A stretch of 64,000 nucleotides of DNA. Source: Paraperlucidibaca baekdonensis (lineage in GTDB: Bacteria > Pseudomonadota > Gammaproteobacteria > Pseudomonadales > Moraxellaceae). The notes below the pieces were generated by a model. The model saw only the letters and a list, made by a program, of their open reading frames with translations, had not been told where the DNA came from and searched no databases. The position numbers and the translations under genes were made by a program. Shown here piece by piece: positions 16,963 to 26,765 of the stretch. Location: NCBI RefSeq assembly GCF_003387535.1, contig NZ_QUNR01000003.1:124001-188000 (forward strand), written 5' to 3'. Numbering within the stretch: position 1 is the stretch's first letter; the number at the start of each line of letters is the position of its first letter.

Positions 16963-17364
16963 TCAGTGCGGAAATTGCGTCGCGTAACAGACCGGCGAGT
17001 TTGCGTCCTGCTGCTTATCGAGCGCCTCTTCGAGGAAGTCTGCGAGCACGCGCGCGTGTGATGTGGCTGGGTTGCGGGCGGCAAAAATTAGCGTGATGGG
17101 GCCATCTTGCGCGAAACCGAGGATGGGCATCCAATGCCCCGGCTCGGCATTGAGCTCTTGGCGATAGCGCTGGCTAAACGCCTCAAAGCGTTCTTCGCGA
17201 TGGCCATACCAGGTGCGCAGCGCGGGGCTGGGTGCGGCATCTTTGCACCAGTCATCGAAGATTAGGTCGTGTTTGCTCACGCCGCGCGGCCATAGGCGGT
17301 CGACAAAAATGCGGCGGCCATCGGAGGGGCTGGCGGGCTCGTATACGCGCTTGATGTTCACCAT
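16963..17364 (-). CDS. DUF488 family protein (YeaO-like)
   Basis: The protein has 133 residues from the ATG at 17364, which follows AAGGAGG at ideal spacing; a longer frame overlaps gabD and is less likely. Hallmarks of DUF488 are the opening IKRVYEP, FVDRLWPRG near residue 20, the WYGHR segment near 50, and the TLIFAARN strand with a following His. The family's biochemical role is unsettled. It follows gabD in the same direction and is probably in its transcript. Confidence 0.85.
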   Translation of the reverse strand: MVNIKRVYEPASPSDGRRIFVDRLWPRGVSKHDLIFDDWCKDAAPSPALRTWYGHREERFEAFSQRYRQELNAEPGHWMPILGFAQDGPITLIFAARNPATSHARVLADFLEEALDKQQDANSPVCYATQFPH

Positions 17365-17393
17365 GGCCGCCTCCTTATTGCGATGAGTCTGCG

Positions 17394-18854
17394 TTAGCGC
17401 TCGTTCATGCCGCCGAGACATAAATACTGCGTCTCTAAATACTCATCGAGGCCGTATTTCGAGCCTTCGCGGCCCAACCCGGACTCTTTGACGCCGCCAA
17501 AGGGCGCCATTTCGTTAGAAATAATGCCCTCGTTGATGCCGACCATGCCGTATTCGAGGCGCTCAGCCACCGACCAGATTTGTTTTAAATCGCGGCCATA
17601 CAGGTAGGCGGCGAGGCCGGCTTGCGTGGCGTTGGCCAGTGCCACGGCGTGGTCCGCATCGCGCACGCGAATAAGCGGGGCGACCGGGCCGAAGCTCTCT
17701 TGCTGAGCGATCGGCATAGCGTTATCGACCTCGAGGAGCACCGTGGGTTGGTAGAAATTGCCGCCACGCGCATGACGCGCACCGCCCATGGCCAGTGTGG
17801 CGCCGGCGGCAATGCTGTCATTGACCAGACGCTCAACTTTGTCGACCGCCGCGGCATTAATTAATGGGCCAATGGTCGTGTGCTCGTCGGTGCCGTCGCC
17901 GACGACAAATTTGGCCACGGCGGCCTGCAGCTTTGCGGCAAAGGCATCGTAGATGCTGTCATGCACTAAAAAGCGGTTGGCGCAGACGCAGGTTTGCCCG
18001 GCGTTGCGGTATTTTGAGGCCAATGCGCCTTGCACGGCGGCATCAAGATCGGCGTCTTCGAGGACAATAAACGGCGCATTGCCGCCAAGTTCCAGCGACA
18101 CGCGTTTGACGGTGTCGGCACAGGCAGCCATGAGCTTTTTGCCGACTGCCGTGGAGCCGGTAAACGATAATTTGCGCACCACCGGGCTTTGCGTGAGCAC
18201 ATCGCCGACGCTGGCGGCATGCGCGGTGGTGATGACATTGAACACGCCATCGGGCAGGCCGGCTTGTTGGGCCAGATAAGCCAAGGCCAGCGCGCACAGC
18301 GGCGTGGCTTCGGCCGGTTTGACCACCGAGGTACAGCCGACCGCCAAGGCGGGCGCGACTTTGCGCGTAATCATGGCGATGGGAAAGTTCCACGGCGTGA
18401 TGGCGGCGGTCACGCCAATCGGCTGCTTGAGCGCGATTAAGCGGCGATCGGGCGTGGGACCGGGAATCACATCGCCATAGGCACGCTTACCCTCTTCGGC
18501 AAACCATTCGATAAATGACGCGCCGTAGGCGACTTCGCCGCGCGACTCGGCCAAGGGCTTGCCTTGCTCGGCGGTCATCAGCTGGGCGAGATCTTCTTGA
18601 TGGCTGATGATCAGATCGAACCAGCGCTTGAGAATCTGACTGCGCGATTTCGCCGGCAGCGCCCGCCATGCTGGCAGCGCGCGTTCGGCCGCCGCGATGG
18701 CCTGCGCGGTCTCGCTGGCGCCCATATCGGGTACCTGCGCGATGATCTCGCCGGTGGCCGGGTTGTCGATGGCGTGCGTGGCGCCGGAGTCAGCAGACAG
18801 CCATTGGCCGTTGATAAAGGCCTGTTGGCGCAGCAAAGGGTTGGTAAATGCCAT
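17394..18854 (-). CDS. gabD: Succinate-semialdehyde dehydrogenase
   Basis: This enzyme oxidises succinate semialdehyde to succinate with NAD(P)+. In 486 residues it has the cofactor segment TPWNFP near 153, FTGSTAVGK near 230, the catalytic Glu in LELGGNAPF near 255, and the catalytic Cys in NAGQTCVCANR near 287. It also has the late FGGVKESGLGREGSKYG. The NAGQTCVC context is that of the GabD group. No gabT aminotransferase is nearby. Instead it is joined to two alcohol dehydrogenases and a thioesterase, suggesting a 4-hydroxybutyrate-like substrate as the semialdehyde source. Confidence 0.9.
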   Translation of the reverse strand: MAFTNPLLRQQAFINGQWLSADSGATHAIDNPATGEIIAQVPDMGASETAQAIAAAERALPAWRALPAKSRSQILKRWFDLIISHQEDLAQLMTAEQGKPLAESRGEVAYGASFIEWFAEEGKRAYGDVIPGPTPDRRLIALKQPIGVTAAITPWNFPIAMITRKVAPALAVGCTSVVKPAEATPLCALALAYLAQQAGLPDGVFNVITTAHAASVGDVLTQSPVVRKLSFTGSTAVGKKLMAACADTVKRVSLELGGNAPFIVLEDADLDAAVQGALASKYRNAGQTCVCANRFLVHDSIYDAFAAKLQAAVAKFVVGDGTDEHTTIGPLINAAAVDKVERLVNDSIAAGATLAMGGARHARGGNFYQPTVLLEVDNAMPIAQQESFGPVAPLIRVRDADHAVALANATQAGLAAYLYGRDLKQIWSVAERLEYGMVGINEGIISNEMAPFGGVKESGLGREGSKYGLDEYLETQYLCLGGMNER

Positions 18855-18893
18855 GGGAATCTCCGGGATTTTAAGATGGCCGCTAAACCGAGC

Positions 18894-19325
18894 TCAGCTC
18901 ACCAGCAGCGGCAGCAGCGCCGCGCGCGTGGCCTCAGGAATAGCCACTGACTGGCTGCTGGCGCGGTCGACATAGACATGGACGAAATGCCCCACGGCGG
19001 CCGGCGTGTCGGCGTCATTGCGAAATAAACCGATTTCATAGCGCACACTGCGGGTGCCCAAATGCGCCACGCGCACGCCGGCGGTGATGCTGTCGGGGAA
19101 GGCAATCGGCGCTAAATAATTGCACTGCGTCTCCACCACAAAAGCGATTTCGCGACCGTGATGAATGTCGAGCACGCCGGCATCGATGAGGTAGCGATTT
19201 ACTGCGGTGTCGAAAAAGCTGTAGTAGTTGACGTTGTTGACGTGGCCATAAATATCGTTGTCCATCCAACGCGTGGGCATGGTCAGCAGATGCTTGTAGC
19301 TGGCGCGGGTGTTGGGATTGCTCAT
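18894..19325 (-). CDS. Acyl-CoA thioesterase, 4HBT hotdog family
   Basis: A 143-residue hotdog-fold protein of the YbgC/4-hydroxybenzoyl-CoA thioesterase type. The characteristic segment RWMDNDIYGHVNNVNYYSFFDTA (residues 18-40) includes the Asp of the active-site helix and is typical of this family. It would hydrolyse short- or medium-chain acyl-CoA. Its start overlaps the stop of the upstream alcohol dehydrogenase by 4 bp, so it belongs to the same operon. Substrate unknown. Confidence 0.85.
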   Translation of the reverse strand: MSNPNTRASYKHLLTMPTRWMDNDIYGHVNNVNYYSFFDTAVNRYLIDAGVLDIHHGREIAFVVETQCNYLAPIAFPDSITAGVRVAHLGTRSVRYEIGLFRNDADTPAAVGHFVHVYVDRASSQSVAIPEATRAALLPLLVS

Positions 19326-20476
19326 GCGTACACCGACTCATAGATTGCCAGGGCATCGGCGAGCGTGACCTCGCGCGGGTTATTGATGAGCAAGCGCTGC
19401 ACGGCCATGGCATCTTGCGCTAACAGCGGCAGATCGGCTTCGCGCACGCCATTGCCGCTTAAGGTGTGTGAAAACGGCATCTCGGCGACCAAGGCGCACA
19501 TGCGCTCAATAAACGCAATGGAGGCTGGCTCGTCATCGCGGCTGGCGCTGGGGTCGAGTGCGCGCTCGAGCTCGGCATAATGGCGCGCGGCGGCGGGCCG
19601 ATTAAAGCGCAGCACCGGGCTCAGCACGAGGGCATTGGTGAGGCCATGCGGCAAGTGGTAGCGGCCACCGAGCGGATAGGCGAGGGCATGAACGGCGGCC
19701 ACCGGCGCATTGGCAAAGGCCATGCCAGCAAACAGCGAGCCCATCAGCATGGCTTCGCGGGCATCGGCATTGGTGGGTTCGGCGAGCACCGTGCGGATGT
19801 TATCGTGCAGGGCTTTTAAGGCCTGCAGCGCGAGGGCATCGGAGAGTGGATTTTTCTTGTGACGGCTGGTGTAGGCCTCAATGGCGTGGACCATGGCATC
19901 GATGCCGGTCGCGGCGGTAATGGCGGCGGGTAGGCCGAGCGTCAGCGTGCTGTCGAGCACGGCGATATCCGGGTAGAGGCAGCTGGAGACTACGCCCTTT
20001 TTCTCGTCGGTGGGCGTGGTGAGAATGCTGATGGGCGTGACTTCAGAGCCGGTGCCGGCGGTGGTTGGCACTTGAATGAGTGGCAGGCGTGGGCCGCGCG
20101 CCACATCCACGCCATAAATGCTGGGAATGTCTTGCGGCGTGCGCACGAGCAATGCCACGAGCTTAGCGGTGTCCATGGCGCTGCCGCCACCAAAACCAAT
20201 GACGGCATCAGCGCCACTGCCGGCGGCGTGGGCCACCGCGGCTTGCACGCTGGCCTCGGGCGGATCGGCGAGCACGTCGGTATATAAGGTGTATTTGAGG
20301 CCCGCCTCATTGAGGCCTTTTAGCAAGCCGCTGGTTAAGCCGCTGCTGTGCAAAAACGCATCGGTGACAATAAACACATGCGTGGCGTTGAGGCCTTGAG
20401 CGAGCGCACCGATGCGGCCTGCACTGCCTTGCTCGCAGACGATGCGCGGGCTGGTCTCGAAGTTAAAGCTGGCCAT
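19322..20476 (-). CDS. Iron-containing alcohol dehydrogenase
   Basis: A group III metal-dependent alcohol dehydrogenase of 384 residues. The NAD(P)-binding motif GGGSAMDTAK is near 97, the TTAGTGSEVT segment near 140, and metal-ligand His residues appear in DAMVHAIEAY and HALAYPLGGRYHLPHG. Sequence type is closer to 4-hydroxybutyrate dehydrogenase and AdhB/FucO-like enzymes than to YqhD. Its ATG overlaps the stop of the upstream YqhD-like gene (TAATG). Next to gabD, 4-hydroxybutyrate oxidation to succinate semialdehyde is a reasonable but unproven role. Confidence 0.85.
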   Translation of the reverse strand: MASFNFETSPRIVCEQGSAGRIGALAQGLNATHVFIVTDAFLHSSGLTSGLLKGLNEAGLKYTLYTDVLADPPEASVQAAVAHAAGSGADAVIGFGGGSAMDTAKLVALLVRTPQDIPSIYGVDVARGPRLPLIQVPTTAGTGSEVTPISILTTPTDEKKGVVSSCLYPDIAVLDSTLTLGLPAAITAATGIDAMVHAIEAYTSRHKKNPLSDALALQALKALHDNIRTVLAEPTNADAREAMLMGSLFAGMAFANAPVAAVHALAYPLGGRYHLPHGLTNALVLSPVLRFNRPAAARHYAELERALDPSASRDDEPASIAFIERMCALVAEMPFSHTLSGNGVREADLPLLAQDAMAVQRLLINNPREVTLADALAIYESVYA

Positions 20477-21633
20477 TAAAGCGCGGCCTCTAGGACCTGG
20501 CGGCTGACTTCGGGCGTGATGGTTTGGCGCTCGCCGAGTTTGACCATGCCGTGGGCTTGCAATTGCTCAATGAGCGCGTCGATGTGTTGTACGCCTAGGT
20601 CGTAGGCACTCAAGGTGGTGGCGACACCGAGGCGCTCGAAGAATTCGCGGGTGCGCTCAATGGCGGCGCTGATGCGTTCATCGGGTGTACCAACATTGAT
20701 GCCCCAAACGCGCTCGGCGTATTGCAGCAGTTTCGCCTGCTTCGCCTCGCGCTGCGTGTGCAGCATGGCTGGCAGCACCACGGCGAGGGTTTGCGCGTGG
20801 TCGAGGCCGTGCAGCGCGGTGAGCTCGTGGCCAATCATGTGTGTGGACCAATCTTGCGGCACGCCGGCACCAATGAGGCCATTGAGCGCTTGGCTGGCGG
20901 CCCACATCAGGTTGGCGCGGACATCGACATTGTCGGGTTCGCTAAAAGCGCGCGGGCCATCCTCAATGAGCGTCAGCAAAATGCCCTCGGCGAAACGGTC
21001 TTGAATTTTGCCATCGACCGGATAGGTCAGGTATTGCTCGACCACGTGTACGAAGGCATCGACCACGCCATTGCCTACTTGGCGCTTGGGCAGAGTCAGG
21101 GTTTTGGCTGGGTCCATCACAGCAAATTGCGGATAGAGTAGCGGGTTGCTGAAGGCCATTTTGCTGTGTGTGGCGCGAATGGTCACGACCGCGCCGCTAT
21201 TGGTCTCGGAGCCGGTGGCCGCGAGCGTGACCACCACGCCTAGGGGTAGTGCCTGTGTGACGGCGCGTCCACGGGTTTTGAGGATGTCCATGGGCTCGCC
21301 ATCGTGATGAATGGCGGCGGCGATGAATTTGCTGCCGTCCATCACTGAGCCGCCACCAACGGCGACAATATAGTCGGCGTTTTCGCGGCGACCGAGCTTG
21401 ACGGCCTGCATGAGTGTCTCGAAGCTGGGGTTGGGCTCGATGCCGCCAAATTCAATAATATGACGCTCGCCGAGCGCGGCTTTGACTTCATCGAGCGTGC
21501 CGGTGGTTTTCACGCTGCCGCCGCCGTAGGTCACCAGCACGCGTGCGTTGGCGGGCACTTCCTTGCTCATTTGCGCGATCATGCCGGCGCCAAACAGTAC
21601 TTTAACAGGGTTGCGGTAGCTGAAATTAAGCAT
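20476..21633 (-). CDS. yqhD: Iron-containing alcohol dehydrogenase, YqhD-like
   Basis: A second group III alcohol dehydrogenase, 385 residues, resembling the NADPH-dependent aldehyde reductase YqhD. Matching features are the start MLNFSYRNPVKVLFG, GGGSVMDGSK near 95, ATGSETN near 145, the metal ligands in VVDAFVHVVEQY and HMIGHELTALHGLDHAQ, and GGVKTTG-like GGGSVKTTGTLD near 38. E. coli YqhD scavenges toxic short-chain aldehydes. It is first in the leftward operon yqhD-ADH-thioesterase, with gabD and DUF488 following. Confidence 0.87.
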   Translation of the reverse strand: MLNFSYRNPVKVLFGAGMIAQMSKEVPANARVLVTYGGGSVKTTGTLDEVKAALGERHIIEFGGIEPNPSFETLMQAVKLGRRENADYIVAVGGGSVMDGSKFIAAAIHHDGEPMDILKTRGRAVTQALPLGVVVTLAATGSETNSGAVVTIRATHSKMAFSNPLLYPQFAVMDPAKTLTLPKRQVGNGVVDAFVHVVEQYLTYPVDGKIQDRFAEGILLTLIEDGPRAFSEPDNVDVRANLMWAASQALNGLIGAGVPQDWSTHMIGHELTALHGLDHAQTLAVVLPAMLHTQREAKQAKLLQYAERVWGINVGTPDERISAAIERTREFFERLGVATTLSAYDLGVQHIDALIEQLQAHGMVKLGERQTITPEVSRQVLEAAL

Positions 21634-21736
21634 ATAAAAAACCTCGGTTGGGCGTCGCGATGAGCCGTTTTGGCGTCTACACTGATGCGGTGTGATGAGA
21701 AAAACTTGGTCTTGAGCATACTGTTTTGGAGCGTAA

Positions 21737-22288
21737 ATGTCTTATCTGCTCAGCCCATGCGCGGCAATAGATGCAGGCGATAACACCTTAATCATTGCCG
21801 CTGCGCGCGTCTTGGGGTCAACGCTATTGGCGCATGGCTTGCGCGTGAGTGCGGCGGAATCGTGCACGGGTGGTGGCATTGCGCAGGCCATCACCGAGGT
21901 GGCGGGTAGCTCGGCGTGGTTTGATATGAGTTGGGTGACCTATAGCAATGCCGCGAAAACGCAGCTCGTCGGAGTGCCGGCGGTGGTCATTGCCGAGCAT
22001 GGTGCGGTCAGTGAGGCGGTGGTGCGCGCCATGGCCGAGGGCGCGCGCGTTGCCTCGGGTGCTGATTGGGCGGTAGCGGTCAGTGGCGTGGCAGGGCCCA
22101 GTGGCGGCACGCCGGAAAAGCCAGTGGGCTTGGTGTGGATGGCGTGGGCTGGCCCGCAGGGAACAGTTGTGGAGTCGAATTACTGGCCAGGCGAGCGTGT
22201 CATGGTGCGTTGTCAAACCGTTTATCGGGCCCTGAGTCAATTAAATACCTTGGTGTTATCTAGCGCCGCCCATACCCGTGTGCCATAA
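21737..22288 (+). CDS. pncC: Nicotinamide-nucleotide amidohydrolase (CinA C-domain)
   Basis: PncC deamidates nicotinamide mononucleotide to nicotinate mononucleotide in pyridine nucleotide recycling. The 183-residue protein is the stand-alone CinA C-terminal domain. SAAESCTGGGIAQAIT carries the catalytic Ser-Cys region near 35-50, and VSGVAGPSGGTPEKPVG near 110-126 is the family signature. GGAG precedes the ATG. It lies directly before recA, the usual place for cinA/pncC in gammaproteobacteria. Confidence 0.92.
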   Translation: MSYLLSPCAAIDAGDNTLIIAAARVLGSTLLAHGLRVSAAESCTGGGIAQAITEVAGSSAWFDMSWVTYSNAAKTQLVGVPAVVIAEHGAVSEAVVRAMAEGARVASGADWAVAVSGVAGPSGGTPEKPVGLVWMAWAGPQGTVVESNYWPGERVMVRCQTVYRALSQLNTLVLSSAAHTRVP

Positions 22289-22290
22289 TA

Positions 22291-22306
22291 CTGTACGAAA
22301 GGACAG
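22291..22306. promoter_or_regulatory. LexA (SOS) box of recA
   Basis: CTGTACGAAAGGACAG fits the LexA site CTGT-N8-ACAG exactly. It begins two bases after the pncC stop and 65 bp before the recA ATG, so recA is expected to be SOS-induced from its own promoter. Confidence 0.88.
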
Positions 22307-22370
22307 CATTGGCGTATCGTCAGTGCTTCACTCATTTTGCAATGCGCTCTGAGCGCGAGGATTAAGCCTT

Positions 22371-23420
22371 ATGAACGACAATAAACAAAAAGCCTTGAGT
22401 GCCGCGCTCGCGCAAATTGAAAAGCAATTTGGTAAAGGTTCCGTCATGCGTTTGGGCGACCAGCCAGCTACCGGCGCTATTCCAGCGATTTCCACCGGCT
22501 CATTAGGGCTTGATGTCGCGTTGGGTATTGGTGGTTTGCCGAAAGGGCGTATTGTCGAAATCTATGGCCCAGAGTCCTCTGGTAAAACCACGCTAACCTT
22601 GCAAGTGATTGCCGCATGCCAGCGCGCCGGTGGTACCGCCGCGTTTGTTGATGCTGAGCACGCCCTCGATCCGCAATACGCGGGCAAGCTCGGTGTAGAT
22701 GTGGAGAATTTGCTGGTATCGCAGCCCGATACAGGTGAGCAAGCGCTTGAGATTGCCGATATGTTGGTGCGCTCCAACTCAGTGGATATCATTGTGGTCG
22801 ACTCGGTGGCTGCACTCACGCCGCGTGCCGAAATTGAAGGCGAAATGGGCGACACCCACGTTGGTTTGCAAGCCCGCCTGATGTCGCAAGCGCTGCGTAA
22901 AATCACTGGCAACATTAAGCGCTCAAACTGTTTGGTGATTTTCATTAACCAAATTCGTATGAAGATTGGTGTCATGTTTGGCAGCCCTGAGACCACCACC
23001 GGTGGTAATGCGCTGAAGTTCTACGCCTCGGTGCGTATGGATATTCGTCGTATTGGTGCGGTCAAAGAGGGTGAAGAAATCGTGGGTTCTGAGACCCGTG
23101 TAAAAGTGGTGAAAAACAAAGTCGCCCCACCCTTTAAGCAGGCAGAGTTCCAGATTTTGTATGGCCAAGGCATTAACCGTCAGGGTGAGATTGTCGACTT
23201 AGGTGTGAAGCTCGGCCTGGTTGATAAAGCCGGTGCTTGGTATGCCTATCAAGGCAATAAAATTGGTCAGGGTAAAAGTAACGCCTGTAACTTTTTGAAT
23301 GAAAATCCGGCCATCGCGAAAGAGATCGAAGATCAGATTCGCGATCAATTGATTGGACCAATCAGCGCATTGCCTGAAGATGCGGATGAGATTGATTCTG
23401 TAGAGGCAGCGGGTCTTTAA
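22371..23420 (+). CDS. recA: Recombinase RecA
   Basis: RecA forms filaments on single-stranded DNA, drives strand exchange and triggers LexA cleavage. In 349 residues it has Walker [10 protein letters not shown] near 66-74, VDSVAALTP in the Walker B region near 145, the L1/L2 loops ([17 protein letters not shown], and [16 protein letters not shown] near 200), and the acidic C-terminal tail that limits activity. Length and order match the family fully. It is followed by recX after 6 bp. Confidence 0.98.
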   Translation: MNDNKQKALSAALAQIEKQFGKGSVMRLGDQPATGAIPAISTGSLGLDVALGIGGLPKGRIVEIYGPESSGKTTLTLQVIAACQRAGGTAAFVDAEHALDPQYAGKLGVDVENLLVSQPDTGEQALEIADMLVRSNSVDIIVVDSVAALTPRAEIEGEMGDTHVGLQARLMSQALRKITGNIKRSNCLVIFINQIRMKIGVMFGSPETTTGGNALKFYASVRMDIRRIGAVKEGEEIVGSETRVKVVKNKVAPPFKQAEFQILYGQGINRQGEIVDLGVKLGLVDKAGAWYAYQGNKIGQGKSNACNFLNENPAIAKEIEDQIRDQLIGPISALPEDADEIDSVEAAGL

Positions 23421-23426
23421 GCCTTT

Positions 23427-23921
23427 ATGGCGGGTTTCGGTTTTAAGCGTGGCGGCGCGTCAGACGAGCCGCTCACGCCTGAACAGGTGTGGAATAAACT
23501 GCTGACCTGGCAAACTCGTCGTGAACATACGCAACATGAGTTGCGCGCAAAGCTTGCGATGTATGCGGTAGACGAGTCGTTGATTGCTCAGTCTTTAGCA
23601 AAGCTATGCAACTACGGTTTGCAGGATGATCAACGTTGCGCTGCTGGCATTGTCCGAAGCCAGTTATTACGTGGGCGGGGACAGCGTGCTATTTCGCAGC
23701 GTTTGCAGCAAAAAGGTTTGGCTGCTGATCATCCGGCCCTCGCAGAGCAAACAGAGCATGTCGACTGGGTTGCTGAGGCGACGGCACTCCTGCATCGACG
23801 CTTTGGTAGTGCACCGGCAGATGGTCCTAAAGCGCAGGCAAAGCGCGTGCGCTTTTTACAATATCGAGGCTTTAGCTTGTCGCAGGCGATTGAAGCGATG
23901 AAAGCGCCTGTAAGCGATTAA
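23427..23921 (+). CDS. recX: Regulatory protein RecX
   Basis: RecX caps and limits RecA filaments. The 164-residue, basic, helical protein has the typical three-helix repeats, e.g. RREHTQHELRAKLA near 31-44, IVRSQLLRGRGQRAISQRLQQKG near 73-95, and the closing KRVRFLQYRGFSLSQAIEAM. The 6 bp gap to recA means co-expression and probable polarity, so that RecX is made in smaller amounts. Confidence 0.92.
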   Translation: MAGFGFKRGGASDEPLTPEQVWNKLLTWQTRREHTQHELRAKLAMYAVDESLIAQSLAKLCNYGLQDDQRCAAGIVRSQLLRGRGQRAISQRLQQKGLAADHPALAEQTEHVDWVAEATALLHRRFGSAPADGPKAQAKRVRFLQYRGFSLSQAIEAMKAPVSD

Positions 23922-24057
23922 GTTGGTGCTTGCGAGCGCTTCAAACGTCGGATTTACTGCGAAAATCAGTCAACTAACGCTATAATCACCGGCTATTTAC
24001 AGTCGCCAGTATGCCGATCGCGCATGCATGGCAGGTCTAATTGGTTCGGAGCGGTAG

Positions 24058-26700
24058 ATGAAAAGCGCTGATATTCGCGAAGCTTTTTTGCAGTTTTTTG
24101 AGCAGAAAGGTCACACCCGTGTGGCATCAAGCTCACTGGTGCCAACCGACGATCCCACGTTGCTGTTTACTAACGCCGGCATGAATCAGTTCAAGGAGTG
24201 TTTTCTTGGCCTCGATAAGCGCAGCTATACACGTGCGGTGTCATCGCAAAAGTGCGTGCGAGCTGGCGGCAAACATAACGACTTAGAAAATGTTGGCTAT
24301 ACCGCGCGGCATCACACGTTTTTTGAAATGCTCGGTAACTTCAGTTTTGGCGATTATTTCAAGCAAGACGCCATTGACTTTGCTTGGGAGTTTTTAACCA
24401 GCGCCGAGTGGCTCAATATTCCCAAAGATAAGCTAACCGTGACGGTGTATGCCAGCGACGACGAAGCCTACGATATTTGGCAAACGCGTATTGGCGTTCC
24501 GGCTGAGCGCATTATCCGCATTGGTGATAACAAAGGTGGCGCATACGCCTCTGACAACTTCTGGGCGATGGGCGATACCGGCCCTTGTGGACCCTGCAGT
24601 GAAATTTTCTATGATCACGGCGCCGATATACCCGGTGGCCCGCCAGGCTCACCCGATGAAGATGGCGACCGCTTCATTGAAATTTGGAATAACGTCTTCA
24701 TGCAGTTTAATCGCACCGCCGATGGCGTGATGCACCCGCTACCGGCTCCGAGTGTGGATACCGGCATGGGCTTGGAGCGGATTTCAGCAGTCATGCAGCA
24801 TGTGCATGCAAATTATGAAATCGATCTGTTTCAGTCGTTATTGGCTGCCTCAGCGCAAGCCATTGGCTGTGAAAACAACAGCCAAGCATCACTGAAGGTG
24901 GTTGCTGACCACATACGTTCATGCGCCTTTTTGATTGCCGATGGTGTTCTTCCTTCAAATGAAGGGCGTGGCTATGTCTTGCGTCGCATTATTCGCCGAG
25001 CCTGCCGACACGGCAATAAATTGGGTGCAAACGGCCCATTCTTCTCTCGCATTATTGATGCACTAGCCGCTGAAATGGGTGATGCCTATCCGCAGTTACG
25101 TGAGCAAGCTGCCGACATTGCGCAGGCGCTATTGGCCGAAGAAGAGCAGTTTGCTCGCACGCTAACGCAAGGCCTGCGGATTTTAGATGCCGACTTGGCT
25201 GAATTGGTAGGGACGATTATTCCGGGGCCCACAGTTTTCCGTCTTTATGACACCTACGGTTTTCCAGTGGATTTAACCGCAGATATTGCCCGCGAGCGTG
25301 ACTTAAGCCTCGACATGGCGGGTTTTGAGGCAGAAATGCACGCTCAGCGCGAGCGTGCACGGGCCAGCTCACGCTTTGACATTGACTACAATGCCTTGAT
25401 CACACTCGACGGCGATACCGTGTTTGTTGGTCATGAACACACCGCAAGCATGGCCACTGTGCGGGCGATATACCGTGATGGTCAGCGAGTGGGTGAGGCT
25501 AACGTCGGCGAAAATGTAGCGATTGTCTTAGATAAAACGGCATTTTACGCCGAATCGGGCGGTCAAATCGGTGATGCCGGAGTGATCAGTGCGCAAGGCT
25601 TGCGTGTTGATGTCCGCGATACCAAAAAAAGTGGTCTGCACCATGTTCATCATGCGCTCGTCACTGAGGGTGTGTTGCGCGAGGGCTCAGCCGTTGAGGC
25701 GGAAGTGGATAATGCCACTCGTCGTGCGACAGCACGAAATCATTCGGCCACGCACTTATTGCACGCGGCATTGCGTGAGATTCTCGGCAAGCATGTTCAG
25801 CAAAAAGGCTCACTGGTGACCTCCGACTACTTGCGCTTCGACTTTTCTCATCCTGAAGCGATAGCGCCGGAGCAACTACGCGCTGTGGAAGCCCGCGTTA
25901 ATGAGCACATATTGGGTAATACCGCAGTACAAACCGAGTTGACTGATATCGAGACAGCCCGTACGCGCGGCGCCATGGCGCTGTTTGGCGAGAAATACGG
26001 CGATGTGGTGCGTGTGTTGAGTATGGGTGAGGCGAATTTTTCGGTGGAATTATGCGGCGGCACACATGTGGCGCGCACTGGCGATATTGGCCTGCTGCGC
26101 ATCACCAGTGAGTCTGGCGTTGCCGCCGGCGTTCGGCGTATTGAGGCGCGCAGCGGTTTAGCAGCAATGGCTTGGCTGAACCAAGGTGAGCAAACCTTAG
26201 CTGAGGTCGCCGCCTTGGTGAAAACCAATCGTGACAGCGTTACCGGCAAGGTGCAGCAGTTGCTTGAGCGTCAGCGAGAATTAGAGAAGTCCGTTGATCA
26301 ACTCAAAGCGAAAGCCGCGGCGACAGCTGGTGCAAACTTGACCGCTCAAACTGTTACGGTTGCTGGTGTGCCAGTTTTAGCTGCCCGTCTTGATGGCGTA
26401 GATGCTAAAGTACTCCGCGAAAATGCCGACCAATTACGCAATCAGCTGGGCGATGCGGTGGTGCTATTGGCCAGTGTCATTGATGCCAAAGTCAGTCTTG
26501 TTGCCATGGTGAGCAAGGCGCTGACGGCTACGATTAAAGCCGGAGATTTAGTTAGCTTTGTTGCGCAGCAAGTCGGCGGTAAAGGCGGTGGTCGCCCTGA
26601 TATGGCCATGGCGGGTGGCACGGAGCCAGAAAATCTAGAGCAGGCACTGGCTTCGGTTGAGGCTTATGTCGCATCGAAAATGGCAGCACCAGAGCGCTAG
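24058..26700 (+). CDS. alaS: Alanyl-tRNA synthetase
   Basis: AlaS charges tRNA-Ala and edits Ser and Gly errors. In 880 residues the class II catalytic core comes first ([34 protein letters not shown]). Next come the tRNA-binding region, then the editing domain with the zinc motif [11 protein letters not shown] near 565 and [13 protein letters not shown] near 664. The C-Ala domain with its coiled-coil linker is last, ending near [21 protein letters not shown] at 23981-23986 is a likely -10 element. Standard length and position after recX. Confidence 0.97.
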   Translation: MKSADIREAFLQFFEQKGHTRVASSSLVPTDDPTLLFTNAGMNQFKECFLGLDKRSYTRAVSSQKCVRAGGKHNDLENVGYTARHHTFFEMLGNFSFGDYFKQDAIDFAWEFLTSAEWLNIPKDKLTVTVYASDDEAYDIWQTRIGVPAERIIRIGDNKGGAYASDNFWAMGDTGPCGPCSEIFYDHGADIPGGPPGSPDEDGDRFIEIWNNVFMQFNRTADGVMHPLPAPSVDTGMGLERISAVMQHVHANYEIDLFQSLLAASAQAIGCENNSQASLKVVADHIRSCAFLIADGVLPSNEGRGYVLRRIIRRACRHGNKLGANGPFFSRIIDALAAEMGDAYPQLREQAADIAQALLAEEEQFARTLTQGLRILDADLAELVGTIIPGPTVFRLYDTYGFPVDLTADIARERDLSLDMAGFEAEMHAQRERARASSRFDIDYNALITLDGDTVFVGHEHTASMATVRAIYRDGQRVGEANVGENVAIVLDKTAFYAESGGQIGDAGVISAQGLRVDVRDTKKSGLHHVHHALVTEGVLREGSAVEAEVDNATRRATARNHSATHLLHAALREILGKHVQQKGSLVTSDYLRFDFSHPEAIAPEQLRAVEARVNEHILGNTAVQTELTDIETARTRGAMALFGEKYGDVVRVLSMGEANFSVELCGGTHVARTGDIGLLRITSESGVAAGVRRIEARSGLAAMAWLNQGEQTLAEVAALVKTNRDSVTGKVQQLLERQRELEKSVDQLKAKAAATAGANLTAQTVTVAGVPVLAARLDGVDAKVLRENADQLRNQLGDAVVLLASVIDAKVSLVAMVSKALTATIKAGDLVSFVAQQVGGKGGGRPDMAMAGGTEPENLEQALASVEAYVASKMAAPER

Positions 26701-26765
26701 GCTTTGGCATACATGACAAGCGCAGCCACGCTGACGCTGTGCAGTGAATTGTTGAGAGAAATGAT

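Noticed and set aside
26701-26765. Lysine riboswitch before lysC
   Set aside because: Only 65 nt separate alaS and lysC, far too short for a lysine riboswitch of about 170 nt.
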